Positions 1 to 8,780 of a DNA stretch of 51,500 bases are shown here, one piece after another. Below the pieces are notes generated by a model that searched no databases, was not told where the DNA came from, and worked only from the letters and a program-made list of their open reading frames with translations. The first letter of the stretch is position 1. Each line of letters opens with the position of its first letter. The translations under genes and the position numbers were made by a program. Source of the DNA: Prorocentrum cordatum (lineage: Eukaryota; Sar; Dinophyceae; Prorocentrales; Prorocentraceae); assembly GCA_963575745.1 (NCBI GenBank), contig CAUYUJ010020270.1, forward strand, positions 233,501-285,000, read 5' to 3'.

Positions 1-1033
1 CCTCGTCGGCTTCGCAATGCTTCCCAGCATCTTTGCCCGTGTGCTTACCCTTGCCGTCCTCGGAAGGCCCCCAACCATCATCCGTGCTCTTGTGCTTACC
101 CTTGTCGGCCTCGTCAGGTTTCCCATCATCCTTGCCCGTGTGCTTATCATTGCCGTCCTCGGCAGGCCCCTCACCATCATCCTTGCTCTTGTGCTTACCC
201 TTGTCGGCCTCGCAAGGCCCCCCATCATCTTTGCCCTCGTGCTTACCCTTGTAGGTCCAGTCTTTCGAGCCCTTGTCCGTGCCCTTCTCGGGCCCGTCGT
301 TGTCCTTGCCTTTGCCCGCGATCTCGCCGAGCGTGGGCCACTCCTCCTCATCCGTGAGCCACCGACTGCTCCTGCTCGCCCCTTTCCAGCCTGTTTCTTT
401 TCCTTTCCCTTTCTGGACCAGCGGGCTGCAGTCGTCAGAGTCGTCCTGAGGGGCGCGGGCGCGATAAGTTCCGAGACATGCGGGAGATCAAACAGAAATG
501 CGAGAATCGCTCGGCTGATTACAGGATCAGCAAATCAGGTGATCCTGTAAACCCCGTACCCCTTCCCCCAGGGATGTTGTCGGAGGGTGGCGTCTACGAT
601 TATCCAAATTTCCTGGTCTCGTAAAGCGGACGTCCAGCCTGACCCAATCGACCATATGTCGATTCACCTCCCGATGAAACATCAGACGCGAGATCGTGAG
701 GATTGCAATTTCCGAATCCACCTCCGCCTCGCCCTCCGCGAGAGATTGAAGGACCTAGGAACATGGGGAGTTGGGGGGGGGGGGCGGACTAGAAACCCTT
801 TTGAAAACATCACAGTCCAGCAGATTGACGATGTCGCTGGCAGCAGCGCCGACACCGCCATCTGCCGAGACATCCTGGCGAGACCTGGCGAGCACGCGCT
901 CCATCGCGTCGTCGTCCCCGAAGTCCGCCTGGTTGATCACCGTCTGGCCCTCGATGCCCTTGCCGCTGCCCAAGCGGCCATACGCGCCACTGAAGGGGCG
1001 ATAGCCACCCTCGTCGCTGCCGCGGCCCGACAT
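1..1033 (-). CDS. Lys/Asp-rich low-complexity protein, 5' three exons; runs off the window
   Basis: Product not recognised. The start codon is ATG at 1033-1031 (MSGRGSDEGG). Proposed exons are 1033-797 (79 codons), 754-560 (65 codons) and 445 to beyond base 1; all junctions are phase 0. Introns are 796-755 (only 42 nt, GT-AG) and 559-446 (GT-AG). Exon 1 ends DCDVFKR, exon 2 reads VLQSLAEGEAEVDSEIAI, and exon 3 contains WLTDEEEWPTLGEIAG followed by a degenerate charged repeat of the type KGKHKSKDDG, with at least six units before the window edge. The reading frame is open throughout and GC-ending codons dominate. The gene follows the larger minus-strand gene with about 620 bp between them, in the same direction, which fits dinoflagellate tandem organisation. 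The 3' end is missing, so length and C-terminus are unknown. The opposite strand of exon 3 is also open but encodes only hydrophobic repeats and is taken as a shadow. Confidence 0.7.
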
Positions 1034-1656
1034 GATCGGGGGGCTCCAGGTTCTGTGGTTGGCTGTCAGAAGAACCTGCAGTCGATCAAGCTTGGGCCCA
1101 GATCCATCGGAACGTATCGGGTCAGAGGGTATCGGACGGATAATCGGAGGGAATCGGACGAGGAATCGAAGGATCGGAGGATCGACAAATCAGCTGGATC
1201 GGATCTCATCGGAAGACCAAAGTTTCAAGGTGTCTGGGCGAAGCCCTGCCGCCCTCCCGCCCCGTCAATCGTTCCCTCGCCCTCGTGCCCAGTCCTCGTC
1301 GTTGGCAGTCCCTGTCCTCATCGCCCGCCTCTCCCGGTAGCCGTGGGACTGGGGGTTGCTTAGGACGGATGCGGGGCTCGAGGAGTGAAGGGGGGAGGTC
1401 AAGTGCGGGAGCGAGGGGGAAGACCAGGAGGGAGAGAGAGGGGGGGGGAGGGAGAGAGGAGGGAAGGAGGAGAGGGAGGAGAGTAGGAAGACATCGTTTC
1501 CAGATCAAACTGTCAGAATATGAGACGCCGTCAGCCGCGACTCACCGATTGCTCACAGGAAGCTTCGGGCTTCCCTCACTGGAAGCTCACTTGCGTACTT
1601 GCTTTCCTGATCCTTGGGCTTCCTTTAGTTGCTTTGGCTTTCCTCAGCTTCGGACT
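1034..1656 (-). promoter_or_regulatory. intergenic spacer with a polypyrimidine tract, likely trans-splice acceptor zone
   Basis: This is the spacer between the stop of the upstream minus-strand gene (1657) and the ATG of the next (1033). On the minus strand, about 1491-1415 is an almost pure polypyrimidine tract (the plus strand is G/A only for most of it). AG dinucleotides follow downstream of it toward the ATG, for example CCTAAG and CCCCCAG near 1365-1350. Dinoflagellate mRNAs are matured by spliced-leader trans-splicing, so a tract like this before a start codon is a reasonable acceptor region; that role is inferred. Part of the spacer (1090-1210) is a degenerate ATCGG-rich repeat also seen near 14.6, 18.7 and 19.4 kb. 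No TATA-like element was seen. Confidence 0.35.
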
Positions 1657-4600
1657 TCAGTCGGCTCCGTCGTCGACGTTGCCACCGTCGAGCTCGCTAA
1701 CGAGCTGGTCCCTTCGCTCGTAGAGTTGGTCCCAATCGATGGTTCCTGCCATTGAGCTACTCTGCTCGTCATCCCCTGCCCATCTCCCTTTGGCCTCTTC
1801 CCGATCCTCCCACAGTCCTCCTCCCAACATCATCCCTCACATTCCCTCCTCCCTCTGTGAACGCACTCCCCCATGCAAATCTCTCCTGCTTGATACTCTT
1901 CGCCGACTTGAATGATGATCGCCCGCGCCTGCTCGTCGGTGAGCTTTGGGATGCCGTCCACGGACGTTTGGCAGGCGCTCTGGCCGTTATAGAGCAGTTG
2001 GTAGATGTACTTGCGGTCCTAGCTGGTGGGGAGGATGGGCGCTTGGATACTCTGTGTAACCATGGGTTCAAAAGAGGGGGAAGAGGGGAACATCAAGGGA
2101 TGGAGGAATACCTACCGAGTGCGATTCATCTTCCCCCTCCCCCTCACTCGTCCCTCCTTCTCATCATGCCCACTGCCCCCAGCCCCGCAATCCTTCTTGC
2201 CCTTGATGGTCAAGTGCACGTCGCCCAACCACCCTTCCCATATCTGTGCGCATCTTCCTCTGCCTGCTGCTTTTGCCGCTGTCTTCTCTTCGGCGTCTTT
2301 CTTCAGTTCCTCAAGCATTGGCAGGTCGCCTGGCTTCAGTCCCTCCACCTTGATGATCCCTACATCTTTGAATTCGCAGTGGACCTCATCTCCCACGATC
2401 TGCCATGCGTCGGAGTACACTGGGACGCCCTTGCCTTTTTTATTATAACTTGTAATGTGCGCCATCTTCTTGGCATCGCTGAAAGACGCGATCATTGGCT
2501 TCGCTTCGCAGCTGCCCTTGTCTCCGCTGTCTTTGCTCCTCTTGCCAGTCGCGCTCTTACCCTTCTTTCCCTTACCGTATCCACCCTTCTTGCCTTTACC
2601 TTTTCCGCTTGTCTTGCCCGTGCCTTTCTCGCCCGTGTTGCCCTGACCGTCGTGCCCGCCTTGCTTGCCCTGTCCATGTGATTTGTCCTTGGTCCCGAGA
2701 GGGCGGCTGGTATTCTTTTCTGGGGTTTCCACGGCTAGTTTGTCGGATGCTGCTGGTGTTGCCTCCGCCTTCTTCTTAAGTTTCTTCCTGGTCTTTTGGA
2801 TCTTTCTTTTGACTTTGATTGTCTTTGTGATCACTGCTTTATTTTGGCTTATCGGCGGTTCCGTTGTACTCGAGATCCCGAAGAGGCCGTCATCAAAAGA
2901 ATTGGCGGGAACCATGTCAAATTCGTCGCCGTCGCAACTGTCGATGGGCACATCTACTTCCTCTTCAACTTCTTCATCGTATACTTCGTCAGACATCGAT
3001 GCGTCCTCTTCTGCCGCTGCTTGACCCTCTGCCTCTGCGTCACCCTCTTTCTGTGTTTCCTTACCTGCCGCTGCGTCACCTTTTTTTTCTGCTGCTTTCT
3101 TGTCTGACAACTCGCCCTCTGCTGCTTTCTTGTCTGACAACTCGCCCTCTGCTGCTTTCTTGTCTGGCAACTCGCTCTCTGCTGCTTCATCTGCTGCGCC
3201 TGCAGCTGGCCGCTTCTTCGCTTCGCAATCTGCGGGATAGAAGTGTTTGAGCCACCAGGTGTCTTTATGCTTGCTCCTGCAGTCACGAATGTGCATGATC
3301 GCTGTCCTGACGCGAGCTGCTTGCGTTTTGATCCAATCTTCTTTCTCCTGAAGCTTTTTTTTTATCAGCTGAGATCGCTCATCGTCGTCATCGGAATCGT
3401 AATCGGAATCGTCATCTGGTCGTCACTGTTATCAGCTGATACCGCTCACCGTCGTCATCGGGATCGTCATCATCTATCTCATCGACCTCTGCTCTCCGAA
3501 CTCTCGTCCCCCTTTCCGTGCCCCATCGCTCCTCCTCTGAATCCATGTGGAATTGCTTCAGCCCCATCACGAGGCGCATCGCTGAGACCCACGTCGACTG
3601 GTAGAGTCTTCCACCCTTTTCTATGGCTCGCAACACGTCGCTCAGCAAGGAGTCGTACTGCCCGCGCCCAGCACGCGGGGGGGATCTACGCAGCGAGGAA
3701 GAGGGAAATATTACCTCCTCATCCCTCCCCTACCAATCTTTCCAATCTCTCCCTCGCCATCCTCCCACCTTCCATCTCTCCAACGCCCTGTCTCATCGAC
3801 GTCCCCCCCCCAGAACGGCCATTCCGGCACCCCTCACGGAACGTCGTCGTCGTCTTCTCTTGATCGGCGCCCCCTGTTCTCATCGTCGTCCCCTATTCCC
3901 ATCGTCGTCCCCATTGCGACACCTGCGGCACACCGCCAGAAATCAGAATACTTTAGCAATGAGTTTCGCGATGAGTTGCGATGAGTTGCGATGAGTTTGC
4001 AAACTCATCGCACCTCATCGCACCTTCCTATCACCTCCCCATCCTCTCCTCCCTTTCTCGCAAATCCTCCTCCCCCCGTCCTTTCCTCTCAATCGTACCC
4101 TCATTCCTCACTCATGTTATCACAGCCGCTCCCTCCCTTTCCCACCTCTTCGGCCATTCATCCTCATCTCAATTGGTACCCTCTTCATCGCCATCAACCC
4201 CCGCCCCTCCTGTTCTCTGCCTCCCGCCCTCCCTCTTCCCCTTCCCCCCTCTCTATCCATATATATATATATCATATATAGTTATCTCTCACTCTCTTTC
4301 TACCTTTCTCTCCCTTTTGTCTGCCTGCCTGCCTGTCTGCCTGCATCATGCCCCTCTCTCTCTCTCTCTTTCTTTTTCTCTGTCTCTATAGTCTCCTCCC
4401 CCTCCCACCTGAATCAGCTTTTCGTGCATCACGCTGCTGTCCCGCCCCTTGGAGGGGTATCTGATGAAGTCGAGGTCTTTCACATGTGGCAGCAACGCCT
4501 GGCGAAGGGAAGCCGCGGGGAGCGGGGGGGGGCGCGAAACGAACAGGGAGGGGAAGGGGGGGGACTGGGGCGAGGAACGGGCGGAGAGAAGGAACGGCGA

Positions 4601-4991
4601 GGAAGTGGCCGAGGGAGGAGGGGAAAGGGGGGAGAGGGAGGAAGGAGGGAACGACTGAGATGAAGGGGAACTGGAGGGGATCAGCCTTCCTCTTGCCCTC
4701 CTGCAATATACTTCTCCCTCTCCTCCAGACCCTTCTTACCGTTGCTGTTTCCTCCTCCTCCTCCTCCTACTGTTCCTCCTCCTCCTCCTCCACCTCCTCC
4801 TCCTCCTGCTCCTCCTCCTCCTCCCTCCTCCTCCCTCCTCCTCCTCCTCCTCCTCCTCCTCCCCCCTCTTCATTCATATTACTCCCTCTTCTTCCTCTAT
4901 CCTCGCCCTCGCGCGCCTTCGCGATCGCGGCGGCGCTCGTCTCCGCTCCCGCGGCGGACTCTGATCCGTCGTCCTCCTGGGAGTCCGCCAT
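1657..4991 (-). CDS. six-exon acidic/Lys-Gly-rich protein, 605 codons, unknown function
   Basis: Family not recognised. Proposed exons: 4991-4917, 4498-4409, 3657-3450, 3415-2193, 2018-1886 and 1745-1657 (TGA at 1659-1657). Phases agree at every junction and sum to 605 codons plus stop. N-terminus MADSQEDDGSESAAG is acidic. Exon 2 ends VMHEKLIQ. Exon 3 has VSAMRLVMGLKQFHM, then an Asp run. Exon 4 has SQLIKKKLQEKEDWIK, an HFYPADCEAKK segment, a 10-residue repeat ELSDKKAAEG in three tandem copies, an acidic stretch, a basic helix-like stretch, a Gly/Lys-rich linker, and a less biased C-terminal part (VPVYSDAWQIVGDEVHCEF). Exon 5 begins DRKYIYQLLYNG; the last exon begins TIDWDQLYERRDQLV. Donors: GC after exon 1, GT after exons 2 and 3, GA after exons 4 and 5; all introns end in AG. 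Intron lengths are 418, 751, 34, 174 and 140 nt. The 34-nt intron could instead be a frameshift. A spliced-leader relict abuts the ATG. The low-complexity core suggests a nuclear or scaffold role, but that is only a guess. Confidence 0.72.
3968..4026. repeat. inverted decamer array with a perfect 26-bp palindrome (inside intron 2)
   Basis: ATGAGTTGCG occurs at 3971 and 3981, with ATGAGTTTGC at 3991. It is followed by the inverse ACTCATCGCA and a diverged CCTCATCGCA. Bases 3987-4012 form a perfect 26-bp palindrome centred on TTTGCAAA. The whole block could fold into a long hairpin or cruciform. It lies in the 751-nt intron (4408-3658) of the six-exon gene. Confidence 0.85.
4742..4863 (+). repeat. 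(TCC)n tract in intron 1
   Basis: This is an almost uninterrupted TCC/CTC triplet run on the plus strand, GGA on the transcribed minus strand. It lies between the proposed GC donor at 4916 and the AG acceptor at 4499. It produces long Glu- or Gly-rich reading frames on the minus strand that I treat as intron, because they hit a stop at about 4767 and add no phase-compatible exon. Confidence 0.85.
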
Positions 4992-5043
4992 GAGCCAAAA
5001 TGGCTGCATGAGGGGGGGGGGGCGCGGGAGAGAAAGAGGGAAA
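4989..5043 (-). promoter_or_regulatory. relict dinoflagellate spliced leader plus trans-splice acceptor
   Basis: Read on the minus strand, 5043-5007 is a pyrimidine-rich tract ending CCCCCCCCTCATGC. It is followed by AG (5005-5004) and then CCATTTTGGCTCA (5003-4991), which runs into the ATG of the six-exon gene. AGCCATTTTGGCTCA (15 bases) is identical to the interior of the conserved 22-nt dinoflagellate spliced leader; outside it only scattered bases match. In known recycled genes the AG inside an old leader serves as acceptor for a new one, which is the arrangement here. The sequence is seen; the retroposition history is inferred. Confidence 0.7.
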
Positions 5044-5098
5044 CCGGTGGAATGATAGGGGCGGGAGTGGGCAGTTCTTGTGTCTTGTCTCTTGTTTG

Positions 5099-5315
5099 TA
5101 TTCCTCCTCCTCCCCCTCCTCGTATTACTCATATACTCCCCTTATCATGATGCCCCTCCTCCTCCTCCTCCTCCTCCTCCTCCTCCCCCTCCCCATCCTT
5201 GCCCATTTTTGTAAACGTAGCGTTTCCCTTATCCTGATGCCTCTCCTCCTCCGCCTCCGCCTCCTCCTCCTCCTCCTCCTCCTCCTCCTCCTCCTTGTCA
5301 ATATCTTGTAAACGT
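5099..5315 (+). repeat. duplicated (CTC)n block upstream of the six-exon gene
   Basis: Two diverged copies of one module (about 5138-5220 and 5226-5315). Each opens CCTTATC.TGATGCC, runs through a CTC triplet tract and closes TTGTAAACGTA. No gene is seen between 5044 and 5400. Confidence 0.8.
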
Positions 5316-5403
5316 AAGTGATACCGCATCGGTTACGCACAAACCCGCGCAAACCGCACTAGTTTGGCATCCAACGCGCGCGTATAGGGCTCCCAGCGAT
5401 ACC

Positions 5404-5608
5404 AACATGATGTTGGGAACGCAGGTTGATGTTGGGAACGCAGGGGCATGTCGGGAACGCAGGATGATGTCGGGAACGCAGGGCGAAGCAAGATGATGTC
5501 GGGAACGCAGGGGGAAGCAGGATGATGTCGGGAACGCAGGGCGAAGCAACATGATGTCGGGAACGCAGGTTGAAGCAACATAATCTCGGGAACGCAGGCT
5601 GCGTTCCC
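5404..5608 (+). repeat. minisatellite with core GTCGGGAACGCAGG, closed by a palindrome
   Basis: About eight copies of a 15-28-bp unit built on GATGATGTCGGGAACGCAGG, some with a GCGAAGCA tail. The array ends in a perfect palindrome at 5588-5608, GGGAACGCAG G CTGCGTTCCC, meaning the last unit is followed by half a unit in inverse orientation. Confidence 0.85.
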
Positions 5609-5628
5609 AAGGACCTCTGGGACTGGCG

Positions 5629-5635
5629 CGACCCG

Positions 5636-5679
<44 letters not shown>

Positions 5680-5680
5680 A

Positions 5681-5722
<42 letters not shown>

Positions 5723-5779
5723 AGGCGCGACCGGCGCGACCGGCGCGACTTGCGTGACCGGCGCGACCGGCGCGACCAG

Positions 5780-5813
<34 letters not shown>

Positions 5814-5850
5814 CGCGCGACCGGCGCGGCGCGACCAGCGCGACCGGCGC
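5629..5850 (+). repeat. (GCGACCGGC)n minisatellite, about 24 copies
   Basis: A nine-base unit GCGACCGGC repeated with few substitutions. Because the unit is a multiple of three, all frames stay open and give RDR, SRR or APV repeats. These are not called as proteins because both strands are equally open. Confidence 0.9.
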
Positions 5851-5879
5851 CGGCTCGAGATCTCTCGTGACGAGGCCGG

Positions 5880-6470
5880 ATATGTTCACTGGTAGTAGCT
5901 CGCCACGCTTCGGTGCTTTCCAGCTCAGTGAGCCCGAAGCCCGAGTTGAGGTCGGTTCAAATGATCGGGAAGCATTTGTGTTCTCCCCAATAGGGGAGAG
6001 ACCTCAACCACTTGATGATAACGTCGCAAGTCTGATACCACGCCTTGAAATGACGAGCCTTGGACGGAGTCGGAGAATAATTACACTGAAACTATTGCGA
6101 GATCTTTCGTCTTGCTTTGAGCTCGGAGCGCAACGCCTCGGCCAGGCACTGAAGAGGCCCATGTCTGCACCACTGAGCTGCGTTTGATGTTCGGGCCGAA
6201 GACGATGGAGCAACCACAAGACTTGTTACAGTGCGGGGAGCTAGCCCAATCAGCGTCTAGGCACCATCTGGTACTTGCTCTGCGCCACCTAGCCACGCCA
6301 GCTGTGCCGTATCGTTGCATCCCCGTGCCATTGAGACAAGTGAAATCAATGTTCTGGGTGAGATCGGCGATGTCCTGCAAGCGGTCGGTGCTGGCGTACA
6401 ATGTATTGAACTGACGGATAGTCAGCGTACGCATGACCCTCCCCAGCGCCGTAGTCATCACACGGATGGC
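5880..6470 (-). pseudogene. broken LINE apurinic-type endonuclease fragment
   Basis: Minus-strand reading gives, in one frame (6429-6081), RTLTIRQFNTLYASTDRLQD, then IDFTCLNGTGMQR, then NKSCGCSIVFGPN, and stops after KDLAIVSV. A shifted frame continues with IIKWLRSLP and TDLNSGFGL. The order matches the AP-endonuclease domain of non-LTR retrotransposons: an early residue pattern ID..CLQGTG, a GC.I..G block, then after the beta-strand a D.N motif. At least one frameshift and two stops break it. No reverse transcriptase follows; the array at 5629-5850 begins where it ends. The LINE at 8.8-10.9 kb is a separate insertion, since its RT lies upstream of this endonuclease on the same strand, the wrong order for one element. 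Family call by motif order only. Confidence 0.5.
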
Positions 6471-6479
6471 CGAGGCTGC

Positions 6480-7200
6480 ACTCGTCTCCGTGCGCCCTCA
6501 ACTCTATCAAGCGAAAGTCCGAAGGGAGTCGCGCTGCCTCGACTGAACGAGCGCCGAAGAGGTAGCAATGCGTGGGCTAAATTAGGGTACAGCGTGGGGA
6601 TGTGTCGGCCCTGCAGAGCCGACGCTTGCAAAAAGCAGGAGGTGGAGGAGGAGAAGGAGGAGGATAAAGACGGGAGGTTGAGGATGAGGCTTCTCGATGG
6701 TTTCTTGAAGCATTCTCGGGGCCAAATTGGGTCGTGGGCACGACCTCTTTGGGGGGCTATCTGGGTTCTCTAAGGAGGCATCTTAGCGGTACTGTCGGAA
6801 CCTCCAGGGGCCTTCTGGGGACTCGTGGGTCATTTGGTTTTTTTTTGCACATCCAGGGGCCTTTTGTGGGCCTAATGGCGGCGACCTCGTGGGCAATGTT
6901 TCGGGAAAGGGTTCGACATGTCAGTTCGAATTCCCCCTCTTGGGGCCCTCTTGGGAGCCTCTGGAGTCGTCTTGGGAGGCCTCTTCCAGCGGGGGCCGTC
7001 CAGCTAGCCTCTTGGGCTGACTTGAGGGTTTTTTGGGTCGCTTCCAGCGGTCGAAAGGCACCAGCGGCAATATCTTTCAAACGTCGAATGGCAATGTCTG
7101 AAATTTGGCCTCTGGGGCCTCTCTTTGGGCTGTCTTGGGCCATCTTGGAGGTATCTTGAGCCCTCTCTGGACTCTAGAGGCCATTTTGGGGCCTGCTTTC
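6480..7200 (+). repeat. degenerate G-rich repeat field, CTTGGGGGCC type (class I)
   Basis: From about 6760 to 7200 the sequence is a string of diverged ~12-base units such as GGGGCCCTCTTGGGAGCC and GCCGTCTTGGAG. The same field type recurs at 13.25-13.62, 13.73-13.86 and 35.50-35.96 kb. Between 6480 and 6760 I see only a short GGA-rich stretch (6645-6690) and no gene. Confidence 0.6.
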
Positions 7201-8137
7201 CATGGATCTCGACTGGGGTGCCCTCTTGGAGCTGCGTTGTGTTCCCTCAGGGCGGTCCTGGAGCGCTCTTGGGGGTCCAGCAGACCACCCGGGGGAATTC
7301 GGCATCTTTTACAAGGGGACGTTGCCGGGATATTTGTTATCCAGGGACCCCCAGGGGCGGCCCCGCGCGCGCGAATTCGCAGTGTTCTAAACATGTTACC
7401 AGAGATCTCAGCACGCTCCTGGCCCGTTGGGCTGGCGAATTTGTATCGTACTGAACCGAGCTTTTCTATCGCATTTGAGCCGAGCATCGTTGCCCCTGTA
7501 CCGCGTGATTGAACATACTTCGCATGAGTAGCTGCAGGTGTGCATGCATGCGTGCACGTATCTATTTCGTCATTTTTTGAGCCAACCGTAGCCACCGAGG
7601 TTCGAACCTGGAAGCCATCAGACACGTCCTGGAGCCAGGCGGAACAAACATTTGGGTAGCACAGTTTGGGAGTTCTTTGGTTTCACCGTGCCGCGGCGTG
7701 CTGAGGCCTGGCGGTCGCACTCCCCCCCCGAACAAGAAACTCACAAGGCGAGCGCGTGGTCGGCACGGCTCGCCGCCACGGCGCGCCGACATGCTTGCAC
7801 ACCCCGATCGGCACACGCCGGCGGCGTGCGGCAGGGGGTGGCGGCGCAAACGGGGGCGGGCGGCGTCCGGGGAGGACCAGGGCTCACGGGCCAACGCAGG
7901 TCATGATGATGGATGAATGCGCATTCGATCAATTGCTTTTAGAGAACACCAGCGATTCATTGAAACGAGAATTGGTTTTGTCAAACCGTGCCACCGAATC
8001 AAAACAAGACAGAGAACATCATTCAGTAAGCGCAGGAGCCTGAACATTGAATCCAAATACGATGTTTCTAAATTTGGGGTCGTTTTTTGCTGAATCCGGA
8101 ATCCTATCACTACCATGGTTCAGGTTGGTCGATCAAT
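7201..8137. other. no recognisable gene
   Basis: Overlapping frames are open on both strands but none has a domain or a splice-consistent exon that I recognise. The segment 7740-7900 is very GC-rich. A tRNA T-arm-like GGTTCGAACC at about 7601 was rejected as a tRNA. Confidence 0.5.
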
Positions 8138-8461
8138 GGGGAGGATGGATCGGCCACGCGCAGAGGAGGGTGGGGTGGAGGGGGGAAGGCGTTTCAGAAG
8201 CAGCTCTGGTCGTAAGAAGGCGCGGGCCTTGTCTATAGATGCAGGGCCGGCGCCTGCTAAGAGGCCCCCCTCCCCCTGCCCCCATTGTGCGCGCCGCCGG
8301 GGGGGAGGATGGATCGGCCACGCGCAGAGGAGGGTGGGTGGAGGGGGGAAGGCGTTTCAAAAGCAGCTCTGCTCATAAGAAGGCGCGGGCCTTGTCTATA
8401 GATGTAGGGCCGGCGCCTGCTAAGAGGCCCCCCTCCCCCTGCCCCCATTGTGCGCGCCGCC
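8138..8461 (+). repeat. tandem duplication, two copies of a ~164-bp unit
   Basis: Copy 1 starts at about 8138 and copy 2 at about 8302. Each runs from GGGGAGGATGGATCGGCC, through GCGCGGGCCTTGTCTATAGA, to CCCATTGTGCGCGCCGCC. They differ by a few substitutions and one G. Both strands are open; no protein family recognised. Confidence 0.9.
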
Positions 8462-8780
8462 AAGTGGGGGCGGGGAGGCTTGCTTCCTGGAAGGCCTCCC
8501 TGGAGGCCCCCCCCCGAGATCGTGGCGTCGCGGTTCTTCATGGCGGGCGCTGTCGCCATGCTTGGGGCCCCGGGCCCCCATGGGTCGGTGCGGCCCGGAG
8601 CAGGTGTTGCAGAAAGAGCGGGTCGAGGGAGTCCGTCGAGTTTGTTTGGGATTTTACATGGTTCTCGTGACGTCGGTTCTCAGGGTTCTGGCCCCCTTCT
8701 GAGATGCCCCACGTCCTGCCTTCTCAGGAGGTCCCCTTCTTTGGAGGCTTTCTGAGACGGGCTGGGTTCTCAAGGGTCCC

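Noticed and set aside
5570-6187. RDRRDRRD-type basic repeat protein
   Set aside because: A nine-base minisatellite read in frame. It runs on into the antisense of the LINE endonuclease fragment, with no splice or start support.
7574-7640. Possible tRNA gene (GGTTCGAACC T-arm motif) and a CCGTAGCCA match to the spliced-leader start next to TTGAGCCAA
   Set aside because: The T-stem does not pair properly, no D-arm or A box stands at the right distance and no acceptor stem forms. The leader-like nonamers are in the wrong relative orientation and too short.
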